From Aquipseudomonas ullengensis (GTDB taxonomy: Bacteria > Pseudomonadota > Gammaproteobacteria > Pseudomonadales > Pseudomonadaceae), in NCBI RefSeq assembly GCF_014174475.1, contig NZ_JACJUD010000007.1, forward strand, positions 248,001 through 312,000: DNA of 64,000 nucleotides. Reading direction: 5' to 3'. The notes under the pieces are model-generated. The model saw only the letters and a list, made by a program, of their open reading frames with translations, was not told where the DNA came from and searched no databases. The position numbers and the translations under genes are program-made. This document shows positions 8,173-17,556 of the stretch, piece by piece; positions within the stretch are counted from its first letter, which is position 1, and every line of letters starts with the position of its first letter.

Positions 8173-8883
8173 TCAGCGGTAGGTGATGAGTTCCGGTGCC
8201 TTCAACAGCTCCAGATGCACACGGCTGTTGAAGGAAGCCAGGGTCGCTTCGCCGTTGCGAAAGTGCAGGCGGCTGAGCGAAGTGTTGACGATTTGCCAGT
8301 TGAGTTCGAAGGCCTTATCCGCAGGTACACCGGTCAGCAGGTGAATGGCCGCGGTAATGGTGCCGCCGGACGTGAAGATGGCGATGTTCTGTTGGCGCTC
8401 GGTCTGGGCCAGCAGGCGTTCAAGCCCGCCGCGCACGTTGTCGAGGAAGCCTTGCCAGGTTTCGTGGCCCGGTTGGTCATACTCGCCGGTGATCCAGCGG
8501 CGGATGATGCGGGCGAACAGGTGCTGGAAAGCGGCGCGATCATCCTTGGGATTGCGCAGGATGCGCATGGCATCCGGCTCGTCCGCCAGCATCGCCGGGA
8601 TCAGGCCGCGAATGACGGCTTCGGCATCGAATTCATTGAAGGCCGCGTCGATTTCCAGCTCGGGTGCCGGTAGGCCGGCGGCAACGCAGCGTTGCAGGGC
8701 CGAGGTGGCGGTGTGCTGTTGACGGCGCAGGGTGCCGGCCAGGCAACGGTCGAAGCTCAGGCCGAGGTGGCCCAGATGCTCACCGAGTATTTCAGCCTGG
8801 CGAATGCCGGTTGGCGACAGAACGTCGTAGTCGTCTGCACCAAAGGAGGCCTGGCCATGTCGTATCAGATAGATGCTGCCCAC
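8173..8883 (-). CDS. Histidine phosphatase (phosphoglycerate-mutase-like) family protein
   Basis: The 236-residue protein carries the RHG motif at residues 8-10, whose His9 is the phospho-acceptor, and a C-terminal stretch (FTSGGTITAAIHLL) in place of the usual GH pair of phosphoglycerate mutases, as in broad-specificity phosphatases of this clan. The substrate is unknown. The frame opens with a GTG at 8883; the nearest AGGA is about 13 bases upstream, so initiation is probably weak. It is followed by the SCP2 gene on the same strand. Confidence 0.85.
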   Translation of the reverse strand: MGSIYLIRHGQASFGADDYDVLSPTGIRQAEILGEHLGHLGLSFDRCLAGTLRRQQHTATSALQRCVAAGLPAPELEIDAAFNEFDAEAVIRGLIPAMLADEPDAMRILRNPKDDRAAFQHLFARIIRRWITGEYDQPGHETWQGFLDNVRGGLERLLAQTERQQNIAIFTSGGTITAAIHLLTGVPADKAFELNWQIVNTSLSRLHFRNGEATLASFNSRVHLELLKAPELITYR

Positions 8884-9093
8884 GTCGGCACGTCAATCCT
8901 GGCGGGTTAGGAGTTTCGCGAGGTTATGGGCAGAGCCGGGCCGCTGTCAACGAAAAAACATACGCTTGTTTGAATCCTTGTAACGGGCCGACACGCGGCC
9001 GTTGTGGCTGGTGACCGACCCTGTGGCTCGGTATGCTTGAATCAGATGAGCGCCGTGGACGGCCGCTCGGTAACTGGCAAGCAAGGGGGATGT

Positions 9094-10116
9094 GTGGAGT
9101 TTCTGGCGGATTATGCGGGGTTCCTGTTGCGTACGCTGACCCTGGTGGTCGCGGTGATCGTCGTGCTGGTGGCCTTCGCCTCCCTGCGTGGCAAGGGGCG
9201 TGGCAAGAGCGGTGGCCACCTTGAAGTGCACAAGCTCAATGACTTCTACAAGGCGCTGCGTGAGCGCCTCGAGCAGGCCCTGCTGGACAAGGCGCAGCTG
9301 AAGGCTCAGCACAAGGCCGAGGCCAAAGCGGCCAAGCAGGAGAAGAAGGCCGGCAAGAAGCGCACACGGGTATTCGTGCTGGATTTCGACGGCGACATCA
9401 AGGCATCCGCCACCGACAGCCTGCGCCACGAAGTGACTGCACTGCTGAGCATGGCCACGGCCGAGGACGAAGTGGTGCTACGCCTGGAAAGCGGCGGCGG
9501 CATGGTGCATGGCTATGGCCTGGCCTCGTCGCAACTGGCGCGTATCCGCCAGGCTGGCGTGCCGTTGACCGTCTGCGTGGACAAGGTGGCGGCCAGCGGC
9601 GGCTACATGATGGCCTGCATCGGCGAGAAGATTCTGGCAGCACCGTTCGCCATCCTCGGCTCCATCGGCGTGGTGGCGCAGTTGCCAAACGTGCATCGCC
9701 TGCTGAAGAAGCACGACATCGACTTCGAGGTGCTCACCGCAGGTGAGTACAAGCGCACCCTGACCGTGTTCGGCGAGAACACCGACAAGGGCCGGGAGAA
9801 ATTCCAGGAAGACCTGGAGACCACCCACGAGCTGTTCAAGAACTTCGTCGGCCAATACCGCCCGCAACTGTCGATCGACGAGATCGCCACGGGCGAAGTC
9901 TGGCTGGGGCTGGCGGCGCAAGGCAAACAACTGGTCGATGAGCTCAAGACCAGTGACGAATACCTGGCTGAGCGCGCGCGCGAAGCTGATTTGTTCCAGC
10001 TGCATTACGCGGAGCGCAAGAGCCTGCCGGAGCGATTCGGGCTGGCTGCCAGCGTTGCCGTTGACCGCGTGCTGTTGAGCTGGTGGAGCCGGCTGCAGCA
10101 ACAACGTTTCTGGTAG
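9094..10116 (+). CDS. sohB: Inner-membrane S49 peptidase SohB
   Basis: SohB is a membrane-anchored serine protease related to signal-peptide peptidase SppA. The 340-residue product has an N-terminal membrane helix (about residues 6-27), a Lys/Ala-rich coiled linker, and the S49 domain with the Ser-Lys dyad visible as Ser168 (VAASGGYMM) and Lys220 (GEYKRTLT). I chose the GTG at 9094 because it gives the family start MEFLADYAGFLL and follows AAGGGGGA. The stop precedes the reductase ATG at 10128 by 11 bases, so the two genes form an operon. Confidence 0.93.
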   Translation: MEFLADYAGFLLRTLTLVVAVIVVLVAFASLRGKGRGKSGGHLEVHKLNDFYKALRERLEQALLDKAQLKAQHKAEAKAAKQEKKAGKKRTRVFVLDFDGDIKASATDSLRHEVTALLSMATAEDEVVLRLESGGGMVHGYGLASSQLARIRQAGVPLTVCVDKVAASGGYMMACIGEKILAAPFAILGSIGVVAQLPNVHRLLKKHDIDFEVLTAGEYKRTLTVFGENTDKGREKFQEDLETTHELFKNFVGQYRPQLSIDEIATGEVWLGLAAQGKQLVDELKTSDEYLAERAREADLFQLHYAERKSLPERFGLAASVAVDRVLLSWWSRLQQQRFW

Positions 10117-10127
10117 GAGGAGTTGCC

Positions 10128-11117
10128 ATGAGTCAGTTCAAGGCGCTGTTGGTCAGCGCAGAAGGTGAGGCTTTTGTCTCGCGAGTGGTCGAGCGTGACA
10201 CGGCGGAGTTGCCGGCTGGCGATGTGCTGATTCGCGTGCAGTATTCCTCGCTCAACTATAAGGATGCGTTATCCGCCAGCGGCAATCGCGGGGTGACCCG
10301 TAACTACCCGCACACGCCAGGCATCGATGCCGCCGGTGTGGTAGCCGAGTCGGCGGTGGGCGAGTTCGCGGTAGGTGATGAAGTGATCGTCACCGGCTAC
10401 GACCTCGGCATGAACACCTCCGGAGGCTATGGCCAGTACATTCGCGTGCCGGCGTCCTGGGTGATCAAGCGCCCGGCGGGGTTGTCCCTGCGTGAGTCGA
10501 TGCTGCTGGGCACCGCTGGCCTGACCGCGGCGCTGTGTATCGACAAGCTGGAGCAGGCCGGGCTGACGCCGGCTGCCGGGCAGGTGTTGGTTACCGGTGC
10601 CACCGGTGGTGTCGGCAGCATTGCCGTGGCGCTGCTGACGCGCCTGGGTTACAGCGTTGCAGCGTCGACCGGCAAGGCCGAGCAGGGTGAGTTCCTGCGC
10701 CAGCTCGGTGCGCAGCAGATCGTGCCGCGCAGTGACCTGCAGGACGGGGCTGACAAGGCAATGCTCAAGGAGCGTTGGGGCGGCGCCGTGGATACGGTCG
10801 GCGGCGATATCCTGTTCAACGTGGTCAAGTCGCTGCGCTACGGCGCCAGCGTGGCCTGCTGTGGCCTGACCGCCGGCATCGGCTTCAAGGCCAGCGTGAT
10901 GCCGTTCATCCTGCGTGGCGTGAACCTGCTGGGGGTGGATTCGGTGGAGCTGCCGCTGGTGGTCAAGGCCTCCATGTGGGACAAGTTGTCCGTGCAATGG
11001 AAGCTGGGCAATCTCGATAGCCTGGCCGAAGAAGTTACGCTGGAGCAGTTGCCCAAGGCGATCGAGCAGATCCTCGCCGGCAAGCTGGTCGGGCGGGTGC
11101 TGGTCAATCTCGGCTGA
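10128..11117 (+). CDS. AcuI/YhdH-type acrylyl-CoA reductase-like quinone oxidoreductase
   Basis: This 329-residue zinc-independent medium-chain dehydrogenase/reductase belongs to the AcuI/YhdH group, which reduces acrylyl-CoA to propionyl-CoA with NADPH. Family marks include SSLNYKDALSASG near the N terminus, TPGIDAAGVV, the Rossmann motif VTGATGGVGSIA and the C-terminal LAGKLVGRVLVNL. Zinc-ligand cysteines are absent, as expected. The ATG at 10128 is preceded by AGGAGG. It is the second gene of an operon with sohB and is followed by a strong terminator. Whether acrylyl-CoA is its true substrate here is not shown. Confidence 0.88.
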   Translation: MSQFKALLVSAEGEAFVSRVVERDTAELPAGDVLIRVQYSSLNYKDALSASGNRGVTRNYPHTPGIDAAGVVAESAVGEFAVGDEVIVTGYDLGMNTSGGYGQYIRVPASWVIKRPAGLSLRESMLLGTAGLTAALCIDKLEQAGLTPAAGQVLVTGATGGVGSIAVALLTRLGYSVAASTGKAEQGEFLRQLGAQQIVPRSDLQDGADKAMLKERWGGAVDTVGGDILFNVVKSLRYGASVACCGLTAGIGFKASVMPFILRGVNLLGVDSVELPLVVKASMWDKLSVQWKLGNLDSLAEEVTLEQLPKAIEQILAGKLVGRVLVNLG

Positions 11118-11131
11118 GTTGTGTGTGACAG

Positions 11132-11159
11132 AAAAGGCCCGGCAACTGCCGGGCCTTTT
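11132..11159 (+). terminator. Rho-independent terminator of the sohB operon
   Basis: AAAAGGCCCGGCA pairs with TGCCGGGCCTTTT just after the stop at 11117, ending in a T-run. Confidence 0.92.
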
Positions 11160-11178
11160 CGTTTTGAGCACCTGGTGC

Positions 11179-11220
11179 GTAGGGCGGGTATAACCGGCTC
11201 GCGGGTTGCACCCGCCCTAC
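11179..11220. repeat. REP-like palindrome, GTAGGGCGGGT family
   Basis: An 11-bp perfect inverted repeat (GTAGGGCGGGT at 11179-11189, ACCCGCCCTAC at 11210-11220) encloses 20 bases. It lies between convergent genes next to a terminator. A shorter relative with the same arms is at 41585-41609. Confidence 0.75.
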
Positions 11221-11237
11221 ATGACGCGGCAGATCGT

Positions 11238-11675
11238 TCAGGCCTGGCTGACGTACATGGTGATGTCGGCACGAAACACCGGCTTGTCGCCGACGAACGC
11301 TTGCACCGGCACGGTGACATCGCCCAGCTGGCTCCAGTCGATGGCGCTGCCATCAGCCACGGCGCGGATGTCGCCATCGGCCTTGGCCAGGTATTCCACG
11401 GTCATGCCGCGTGGAATCCAGCGGCAGCCCTTGGGAATCGATGCGTCGGTCATGGTGCCGGCTGCCAGTTCGGCGGCGTTACACAGGGCAATCGCATGCA
11501 CAGTACCGATATGGTTGAGCACTTCGCGGCGCTTGGGGAAAGTCACTTCGGCATAACCCGGACGCAGTTCGACGAACTGCGGGGCGATGCTGGCGAAGTA
11601 GGGCGCTACCTGGCCGATCATCGCGCTGAACTGCGCCGGACCGGCTTGCTGGAACATCTGTAACATCTGGCTCAT
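11238..11675 (-). CDS. Hotdog-fold protein (DUF4442-type putative thioesterase)
   Basis: This 145-residue protein has the size and pattern of the hotdog-fold DUF4442 group, a likely acyl-CoA thioesterase relative. Visible marks are the long N-terminal helix region, LRPGYAEVTFPKRREVLNHIGTVHA with the central helix that follows, and the strand MTVEYLAKADGDIRA. The ATG at 11675 follows CAGGAGA. It is divergent from the TetR gene, and the regulator's palindromic operator lies in the shared promoter, so this gene is a likely target. Substrate is unknown. Confidence 0.85.
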   Translation of the reverse strand: MSQMLQMFQQAGPAQFSAMIGQVAPYFASIAPQFVELRPGYAEVTFPKRREVLNHIGTVHAIALCNAAELAAGTMTDASIPKGCRWIPRGMTVEYLAKADGDIRAVADGSAIDWSQLGDVTVPVQAFVGDKPVFRADITMYVSQA

Positions 11676-11746
11676 GGGTTTCTCCTGGCCGGTTTACTGA
11701 TTGAAGATGAGTGCGCGCCAGGGCAGTATACGAATAACAGAATTTA

Positions 11747-11769
11747 ATTCTAGAAAAATATTCTAGAAT
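11747..11769. promoter_or_regulatory. Palindromic operator for the adjacent TetR regulator
   Basis: A perfect inverted repeat, ATTCTAGAA-N5-TTCTAGAAT, sits in the AT-rich divergent promoter between the hotdog gene (start 11675) and the TetR gene. It overlaps an in-frame upstream ATG at 11768, which argues for translation from 11789. Assignment to the neighbouring TetR protein is inference from position and symmetry. Confidence 0.75.
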
Positions 11770-11788
11770 GACGAGGACCGAGGAAAAC

Positions 11789-12373
11789 ATGGCTCGCCGC
11801 TCACGCAAAGATGAAATCCTCCAGGCTGCGCTGGCCTGCTTCACCGAGGCTGGAGTGGATGGCACCACCATCGAGATGATCCGCGATCGTTCCGAGGCCA
11901 GCATCGGCAGCCTGTACCACCACTTCGGCAACAAGGAGCGGATCATCGCCGCCCTGTATCTGGCGGGCACTGCGGAGTACGCGGCGTTGCTGGAGGCGGG
12001 GTTCGCCACTACTGACAGTGCTGAAGCCTGCGTCAAGCTGCTGGTGACCAGTTACGTCGATTGGGTGGTGGCTAACCCGGATTGGGCGCGTTTCGTCCTG
12101 CACAGTCGCGGGCGGGTCGAGGCCGGCGAGCAGGGGGAGTTGCTGCGCGAGGCCAATCGCGAGCACTTCCAGCGCATCTTCGAGGCGCTTTCTGCTTATC
12201 GCGAGCAGGGGCTGTTCAAGGACATGCCGGCGGATTGTTTCGCGTCGGTGATCATAGGTCCGACTCACGACTTCGCCCGCAACTGGCTGGCTGGGCGTAC
12301 GCACACGCAACTGGCCGATTGCCGCGAGCTGCTGGCGCAGGTGGCGTGGGAGTCGGTGCGCGCCAACCCGTAG
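11789..12373 (+). CDS. TetR/AcrR-family transcriptional regulator
   Basis: The 194-residue repressor has an N-terminal TetR helix-turn-helix: ILQAALACFTEAGVDGTTIEMI followed in the recognition region by SIGSLYHHFGNKERII. The C-terminal ligand domain is ordinary in length and does not reveal the ligand. I start it at the ATG at 11789 (GAGGA four bases upstream) and not at 11768, which lies inside the palindromic operator. It probably represses itself and the divergent hotdog gene, in a neighbourhood of acyl-CoA-related enzymes. Confidence 0.9.
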   Translation: MARRSRKDEILQAALACFTEAGVDGTTIEMIRDRSEASIGSLYHHFGNKERIIAALYLAGTAEYAALLEAGFATTDSAEACVKLLVTSYVDWVVANPDWARFVLHSRGRVEAGEQGELLREANREHFQRIFEALSAYREQGLFKDMPADCFASVIIGPTHDFARNWLAGRTHTQLADCRELLAQVAWESVRANP

Positions 12374-12387
12374 AAGCGACATTTTCA

Positions 12388-12446
12388 GTAGCCCGGATGT
12401 AATCCGGGAAGCAGGCGGCTCCGCTCCCGGATTACATCCGGGCTAC
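12388..12446. repeat. REP-like palindrome with perfect 21-bp arms
   Basis: Arms at 12388-12408 and 12426-12446 are exact reverse complements, beginning GTAGCCCGGATG; the loop is 17 bases. The element lies in the convergent gap between tetR and the DUF934 gene, just before a terminator. The motif is of the REP type commonly dispersed in Pseudomonas intergenic DNA (from memory). Confidence 0.82.
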
Positions 12447-12461
12447 GGCGGGCTTGGAATA

Positions 12462-12488
12462 AAAAAGCCCCGCAGTGCGGGGCTTTTT
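12462..12488. terminator. Bidirectional rho-independent terminator
   Basis: A-tract, stem GCCCCGCA/TGCGGGGC and T-tract between the converging tetR and cysI operon ends. Confidence 0.92.
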
Positions 12489-12502
12489 CTGTGGAGCGGC
12501 GA

Positions 12503-12983
12503 TCAGGCGCGGCGGCGGAACAGCGGCTGCGGTTGGTCGCTAGAGGCCTGGTAGACCTCGGAGAACTCCTCGAAGGCCTTCAGCGCGTCGTACGGGTCTT
12601 TGTCCGCACGCAGGGCGAACGCATCGAAGCCGACCCGCTTGTAGGAGAACAGCTGGTCGCGCAGCACGTCGCCGATGGCGCGCACTTCGCCTGTGTAGCC
12701 GTAGCGGTTGCGCAGCAGGTAGGCGGTGGAGCAGTGACGCCCGTCGGTGAAGGCGGGGAAATTCAGGGCGATGACCTGGAAGTTGTCCAGTTGATCGACG
12801 ATCTCCTCGATCTCCTCGCCAGCATCCAGCCACACGCCCAGGCCGCCATCGCGGGCCTTGAGGGCATGTGCATGCTCGACCCACAGGGCCAGCGGCACGA
12901 TCAGGTCGCCGCAGTTGGACAGCTCGTCGAGGGTGGCTTCCTTGGGCAGCAGGGTCCAGGTTTCGTCGAGGACCTGGTCGTTC

Positions 12984-13000
<17 letters not shown>
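12503..13000 (-). CDS. DUF934 protein, sulfite-reductase partner
   Basis: This 165-residue protein is the DUF934 family member found almost always beside cysI in Pseudomonas and related bacteria, and is taken to assist sulfite reduction in assimilatory sulfate metabolism. Family features are IALNFPAFTDGRHCSTAYLL and the C-terminal LKAFEEFSEVYQ. No cofactor motif is evident. The ATG at 13000 has AAGGAG upstream and lies inside the end of cysI (17-bp overlap), so translation is coupled. A longer reading from about 13033 is possible but lacks a better ribosome site. Confidence 0.88.
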
Positions 13001-14642
<1,642 letters not shown>

Positions 14643-14892
14643 ATATATCCTGTGGTTCAGGCTACTGCTTCATCAGACAGCTAAGGCTTCTTACGCGCAC
14701 GGCTGCGCACTCCAGGCGGAGCCGGGGGAAGATACCAGCTAAGGGTTATGCGCAAAAGTGATGTTTGCGTATATGCACTAAACGAAAAGTACTAAAAAAC
14801 CAGGCAAATCCCAGCTTTTGGCTTGAGGCTCTGCGGGGGCTGGTCTTAACTGACGAGGCGAACCACTTATAACCACAACAAAGGGGGAAGCC

Positions 14893-15006
14893 ATGACCGA
14901 CCACACCAACGCGGACGACAAGGACAGCATCGTCGATGCCCGGGCCATCTTCATGCTGATTGTGATTGCGGTAGCTACGGCAGTGTTCTGGGTCAGCCAG
15001 CAATAA
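14893..15006 (+). CDS. 37-residue single-span membrane peptide
   Basis: A short frame from ATG 14893 to TAA 15004-15006 encodes MTDHTNADDKDSIVDAR followed by one hydrophobic helix (about residues 18-35) and a short tail. The acidic head and single helix suggest an inner-membrane peptide with its N terminus in the cytoplasm. AAGGGGGAAG lies at the right distance upstream, and a strong terminator starts 18 bases after the stop, so it looks like a complete monocistronic gene. I do not recognise a function. The position is divergent from cysI; no direct link is shown. Confidence 0.72.
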   Translation: MTDHTNADDKDSIVDARAIFMLIVIAVATAVFWVSQQ

Positions 15007-15024
15007 TTTCGCGTGGAGACAACG

Positions 15025-15059
15025 AGGCCAGCATCGGGATTCCCGGCGCTGGCCTTTTT
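15025..15059 (+). terminator. Rho-independent terminator of the small membrane-peptide gene
   Basis: AGGCCAGC pairs with GCTGGCCT around an inner CGGG/CCCG hairpin and is followed by TTTTT. It lies on the plus strand directly after the 37-residue frame. Confidence 0.85.
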
Positions 15060-15140
15060 CATGGTGCTTTGGTCGGGCGGTGGCAGAGTGCCATGCCTGG
15101 GTCTGTATACTCTGGCGCACACTGCTGTGAACGATGATTG

Positions 15141-16202
15141 ATGAATACCTTGTTGCGTGCCTCCCTGCTGTTCTTCCTGTTTCTGGTGAGCCTTTCTGCG
15201 CAAGCCACTTCCGTGGTCTTCCTGAACCCGGGGTTTCCCCACGAGCGCTTCTGGGTCGATTACTCGGCGTATATGCAGGATGCGGCTGGTGATCTGGGCA
15301 TGCAGTTGCAGGTGGTCTACGGCGATCGTGACCCACACAAGATCCTGCAGAACGCCCGCGATGTGCTGCAGGCCCCGCAAAAACCGGATTTCCTGGTCTT
15401 CGCCAATGAGCAATATGTCGGCCCGGAAATCCTGCGCCTGTTCGCCGATAGCGGGATCAAGCTGTTCGCCCTGCACAGCACCCTAACGCCCGAACAGCAG
15501 ACGTTGGCCGGCGGTAGCCGTGAAAAATACGCCAACTGGATCGGCAGCCTGGTCCCCAATGACGAAGAAGCGGGCTACCTGATGGCCCACACCCTGTTCA
15601 GCCTGGCACCGCAAGGGCGGGGCGAGGTTGTAGCGTTCTCCGGCGTCAAGCAGACCCCGTCGGCGAGCCTGCGCGAGGAGGGCTTGCGGCGGGCGCTAGC
15701 CGATCATCCGCAGATCCGCCTGCGGCAGATGGTGTATGGCGAATGGAAGGAACAGCGTGCCTACGAGCAGGCCAAGGCGCTGTTGCCGCGCTATCCGGAG
15801 GTCAGCCTGGTGTGGTCGGCGAACGATGAGATGGCCTTCGGCGTGATGCGTGCAGCACAGGAGCAGGGGCGCACATTGCGCTATTCGGCGCTGAACACTT
15901 CACCGCGCGTCCTCGATGCGCGTATCGACGGCCGTGTCAGTGCGCTGGTCGGTGGGCATTTCATTCTTGGCGGATGCGCCATGGTCATGCTGCATGACTA
16001 CGCTGCGGGGCTCGATTTCGCCGCGCGCGGGGGCAAGGACCAGGTGGCGCCGCTGTTCCGTCTGCTCGATGAGCGAGAGGCTAAACAGTTGTCGCAGCAT
16101 ATCGGTGATGGCGGCAAGAGCCTGAATTTCCGCAGCTTCAGTGCGGTTACCCGGCCACGCATGCAGCGTTACAGCTGTTCCGTCGACAGCTTGCTGCGCT
16201 GA
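15141..16202 (+). CDS. Periplasmic sugar-type (PBP1) substrate-binding protein
   Basis: The 353-residue product starts with a clear signal peptide (cleavage near SLSAQA) and continues as a type-1 periplasmic binding fold of the RbsB/LacI kind, seen in VVFLNPGFPHERFW, LVWSANDEMAFGVM and ALVGGHFILGG. No membrane permease or ATPase gene is adjacent, so it could be a sensor input or an orphan importer component. I use the ATG at 15141; the TTG at 15138 is the only nearby in-frame alternative and the ribosome site is weak. The ligand is unknown. Confidence 0.82.
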   Translation: MNTLLRASLLFFLFLVSLSAQATSVVFLNPGFPHERFWVDYSAYMQDAAGDLGMQLQVVYGDRDPHKILQNARDVLQAPQKPDFLVFANEQYVGPEILRLFADSGIKLFALHSTLTPEQQTLAGGSREKYANWIGSLVPNDEEAGYLMAHTLFSLAPQGRGEVVAFSGVKQTPSASLREEGLRRALADHPQIRLRQMVYGEWKEQRAYEQAKALLPRYPEVSLVWSANDEMAFGVMRAAQEQGRTLRYSALNTSPRVLDARIDGRVSALVGGHFILGGCAMVMLHDYAAGLDFAARGGKDQVAPLFRLLDEREAKQLSQHIGDGGKSLNFRSFSAVTRPRMQRYSCSVDSLLR

Positions 16203-16203
16203 G

Positions 16204-16422
16204 TCAGACTCCGGCCAGGTACAGCACCAGCTTGACCAGCGCAATCAGTGTCACCACGAATACCGAGGTGAACAGCACGCCGATGATCAGAAAGTGGCTG
16301 GGCTTGCCGCGGGAGAAATCGCGCGAGCGGTTCTTGCCGCTTTGCACACCAAAGGCCGCCGCCAGCACGCTTTGCAGCATCTGGCCAAAACTCAGCGGCT
16401 TGTCATCCTGTTGATCGGTCAT
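16204..16422 (-). CDS. DUF2970 small membrane protein
   Basis: The 72-residue protein has a soluble N-terminal part with the family segment AAAFGVQSGKNRSRDF and one C-terminal membrane helix (about residues 45-68). The ATG at 16422 is preceded by AGGAGGTGCCC. It converges with the binding-protein gene, whose stop is one base away. The biochemical role of DUF2970 is not known to me. Confidence 0.86.
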   Translation of the reverse strand: MTDQQDDKPLSFGQMLQSVLAAAFGVQSGKNRSRDFSRGKPSHFLIIGVLFTSVFVVTLIALVKLVLYLAGV

Positions 16423-16474
16423 GGGCACCTCCTGCCTGCAGTCTAGTCGCTGACTGGTAGGAGGCCTGGCTGGA

Positions 16475-17506
16475 CTAAAGCTCGGCATCCAGAGCCTGCA
16501 CCCGCATACGCTCCAGCTCGTCGAAGCGGCTGGCCTGCAACTCGCTGATGGCGCTGTTCAGCTCGCCTGGACTCAGCCCGGCGGCGCGCAGGCGATTGCG
16601 CTCTGCGGCATAGTCCGTGAGGCGTTGCTGCCAGGCAGCATGCTGCTGATCCAGCTCGGCGAGGCGGTCCGCCGCTTCGCTGCCTAATTCCTGTTCACGA
16701 ACTCGGCGAATCTCCTCCGCGCTGGCGCCTTGTGCCTGCATGGCGGCGGTGGTGCTGTACAGCTCGCCGGCGCGGCTGGCGTTGGCGCGTTCCTCACGCA
16801 GCTCATCGGGCAACTGTGCATCCAGCTCGGTGATTGCCTGCTGGCGCTGTTCGTTGCTCAGTCCTGCCTGCTGACTGAGCGCCAGGCGCTGCACCATGTA
16901 GTCGTTCTCGGCATTCTCGCGGGCGAAGAACACCTGGTTTTCCTCTGCCGAGAAGTGCTGCTGACGCAGGGCATTCAGGCCGTCCAGGCGCTGGCGCAGA
17001 GCGCTGGCCTCCAGGGTGCTGTCGCCAGGCGGCAGGTCTTGCAGGGCGATGCGGTAGTCCACATAGCGTTGCAGCAGGTCGCGTGCCTGTTCCAAGGCCT
17101 GGCCTTGCAGTTGCGCGGCCAGGTCGCGGTGGATGCGCGTGAGTACGGGGTCGATACCTTCCTCTTCCAGGCCGGCCAGGTAAAAGTCGAACAGCCGTAG
17201 CAGCCCGTCTTCGATGCGTAGTTGGCCGTTATTGTCCTGGTGCAGTTGCACGTCGTGCCGGGTGCCTTGCAGTGACGTGGGCAGCGGGCCGGGATCAGCC
17301 AGTTCGGTGGCAGGTGTCTGGCGCAGGCTACGGTTGAGCGTGATCGCTTGGGCCGTACGGCTGTCGGCAGGGCTGGCGGGTATGGCGGGGCTGGCGTCCA
17401 CGGTTGGGGCGCTGGCGGGTTCGGGGTCGAGCAGTAGGACGGTGGTGACGCAAAGTCCGCCAAGGCTGAGGATGGCCAGGGTGGCGGCGATGAGTTTGCC
17501 GGACAT
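16475..17506 (-). CDS. lipH: Lipase-specific foldase (lipase chaperone)
   Basis: The 343-residue protein is an inner-membrane-anchored periplasmic chaperone that folds the cognate lipase before type II export. It has an N-terminal anchor (about residues 5-27), a Pro/Ala-rich linker and the helical foldase domain. The family signature appears as RLFDFYLAGLEEEG beginning at Arg104, close to the consensus R-x-x-F-D-Y/F-x-L-S-A-x-G-E but with AG for SA. The Gln/Glu-rich extended helices are typical. It follows the lipase gene with a 50-bp gap that contains a strong hairpin. Confidence 0.92.
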   Translation of the reverse strand: MSGKLIAATLAILSLGGLCVTTVLLLDPEPASAPTVDASPAIPASPADSRTAQAITLNRSLRQTPATELADPGPLPTSLQGTRHDVQLHQDNNGQLRIEDGLLRLFDFYLAGLEEEGIDPVLTRIHRDLAAQLQGQALEQARDLLQRYVDYRIALQDLPPGDSTLEASALRQRLDGLNALRQQHFSAEENQVFFARENAENDYMVQRLALSQQAGLSNEQRQQAITELDAQLPDELREERANASRAGELYSTTAAMQAQGASAEEIRRVREQELGSEAADRLAELDQQHAAWQQRLTDYAAERNRLRAAGLSPGELNSAISELQASRFDELERMRVQALDAEL

Positions 17507-17520
17507 GAACGCTCCTGTGG

Positions 17521-17548
17521 CGCACCTGGCTGTTGGCAGCCAGGTGCG
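17521..17548 (-). promoter_or_regulatory. Intercistronic hairpin between lipase and foldase genes
   Basis: CGCACCTGGCTG and CAGCCAGGTGCG form a perfect 12-bp stem with a TTGG loop between the lipA stop (17557) and the lipH start (17506). There is no T-run, so it looks more like an RNA-stability or partial-attenuation element than a full terminator; it could tune foldase dose relative to lipase. Confidence 0.75.
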
Positions 17549-17556
17549 TTGTCGGG

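Noticed and set aside
14746..15476. Minus-strand frames covering the small membrane-peptide gene
   Set aside because: They span a terminator and the signal peptide of the binding protein, lack ribosome sites and contain no domain.
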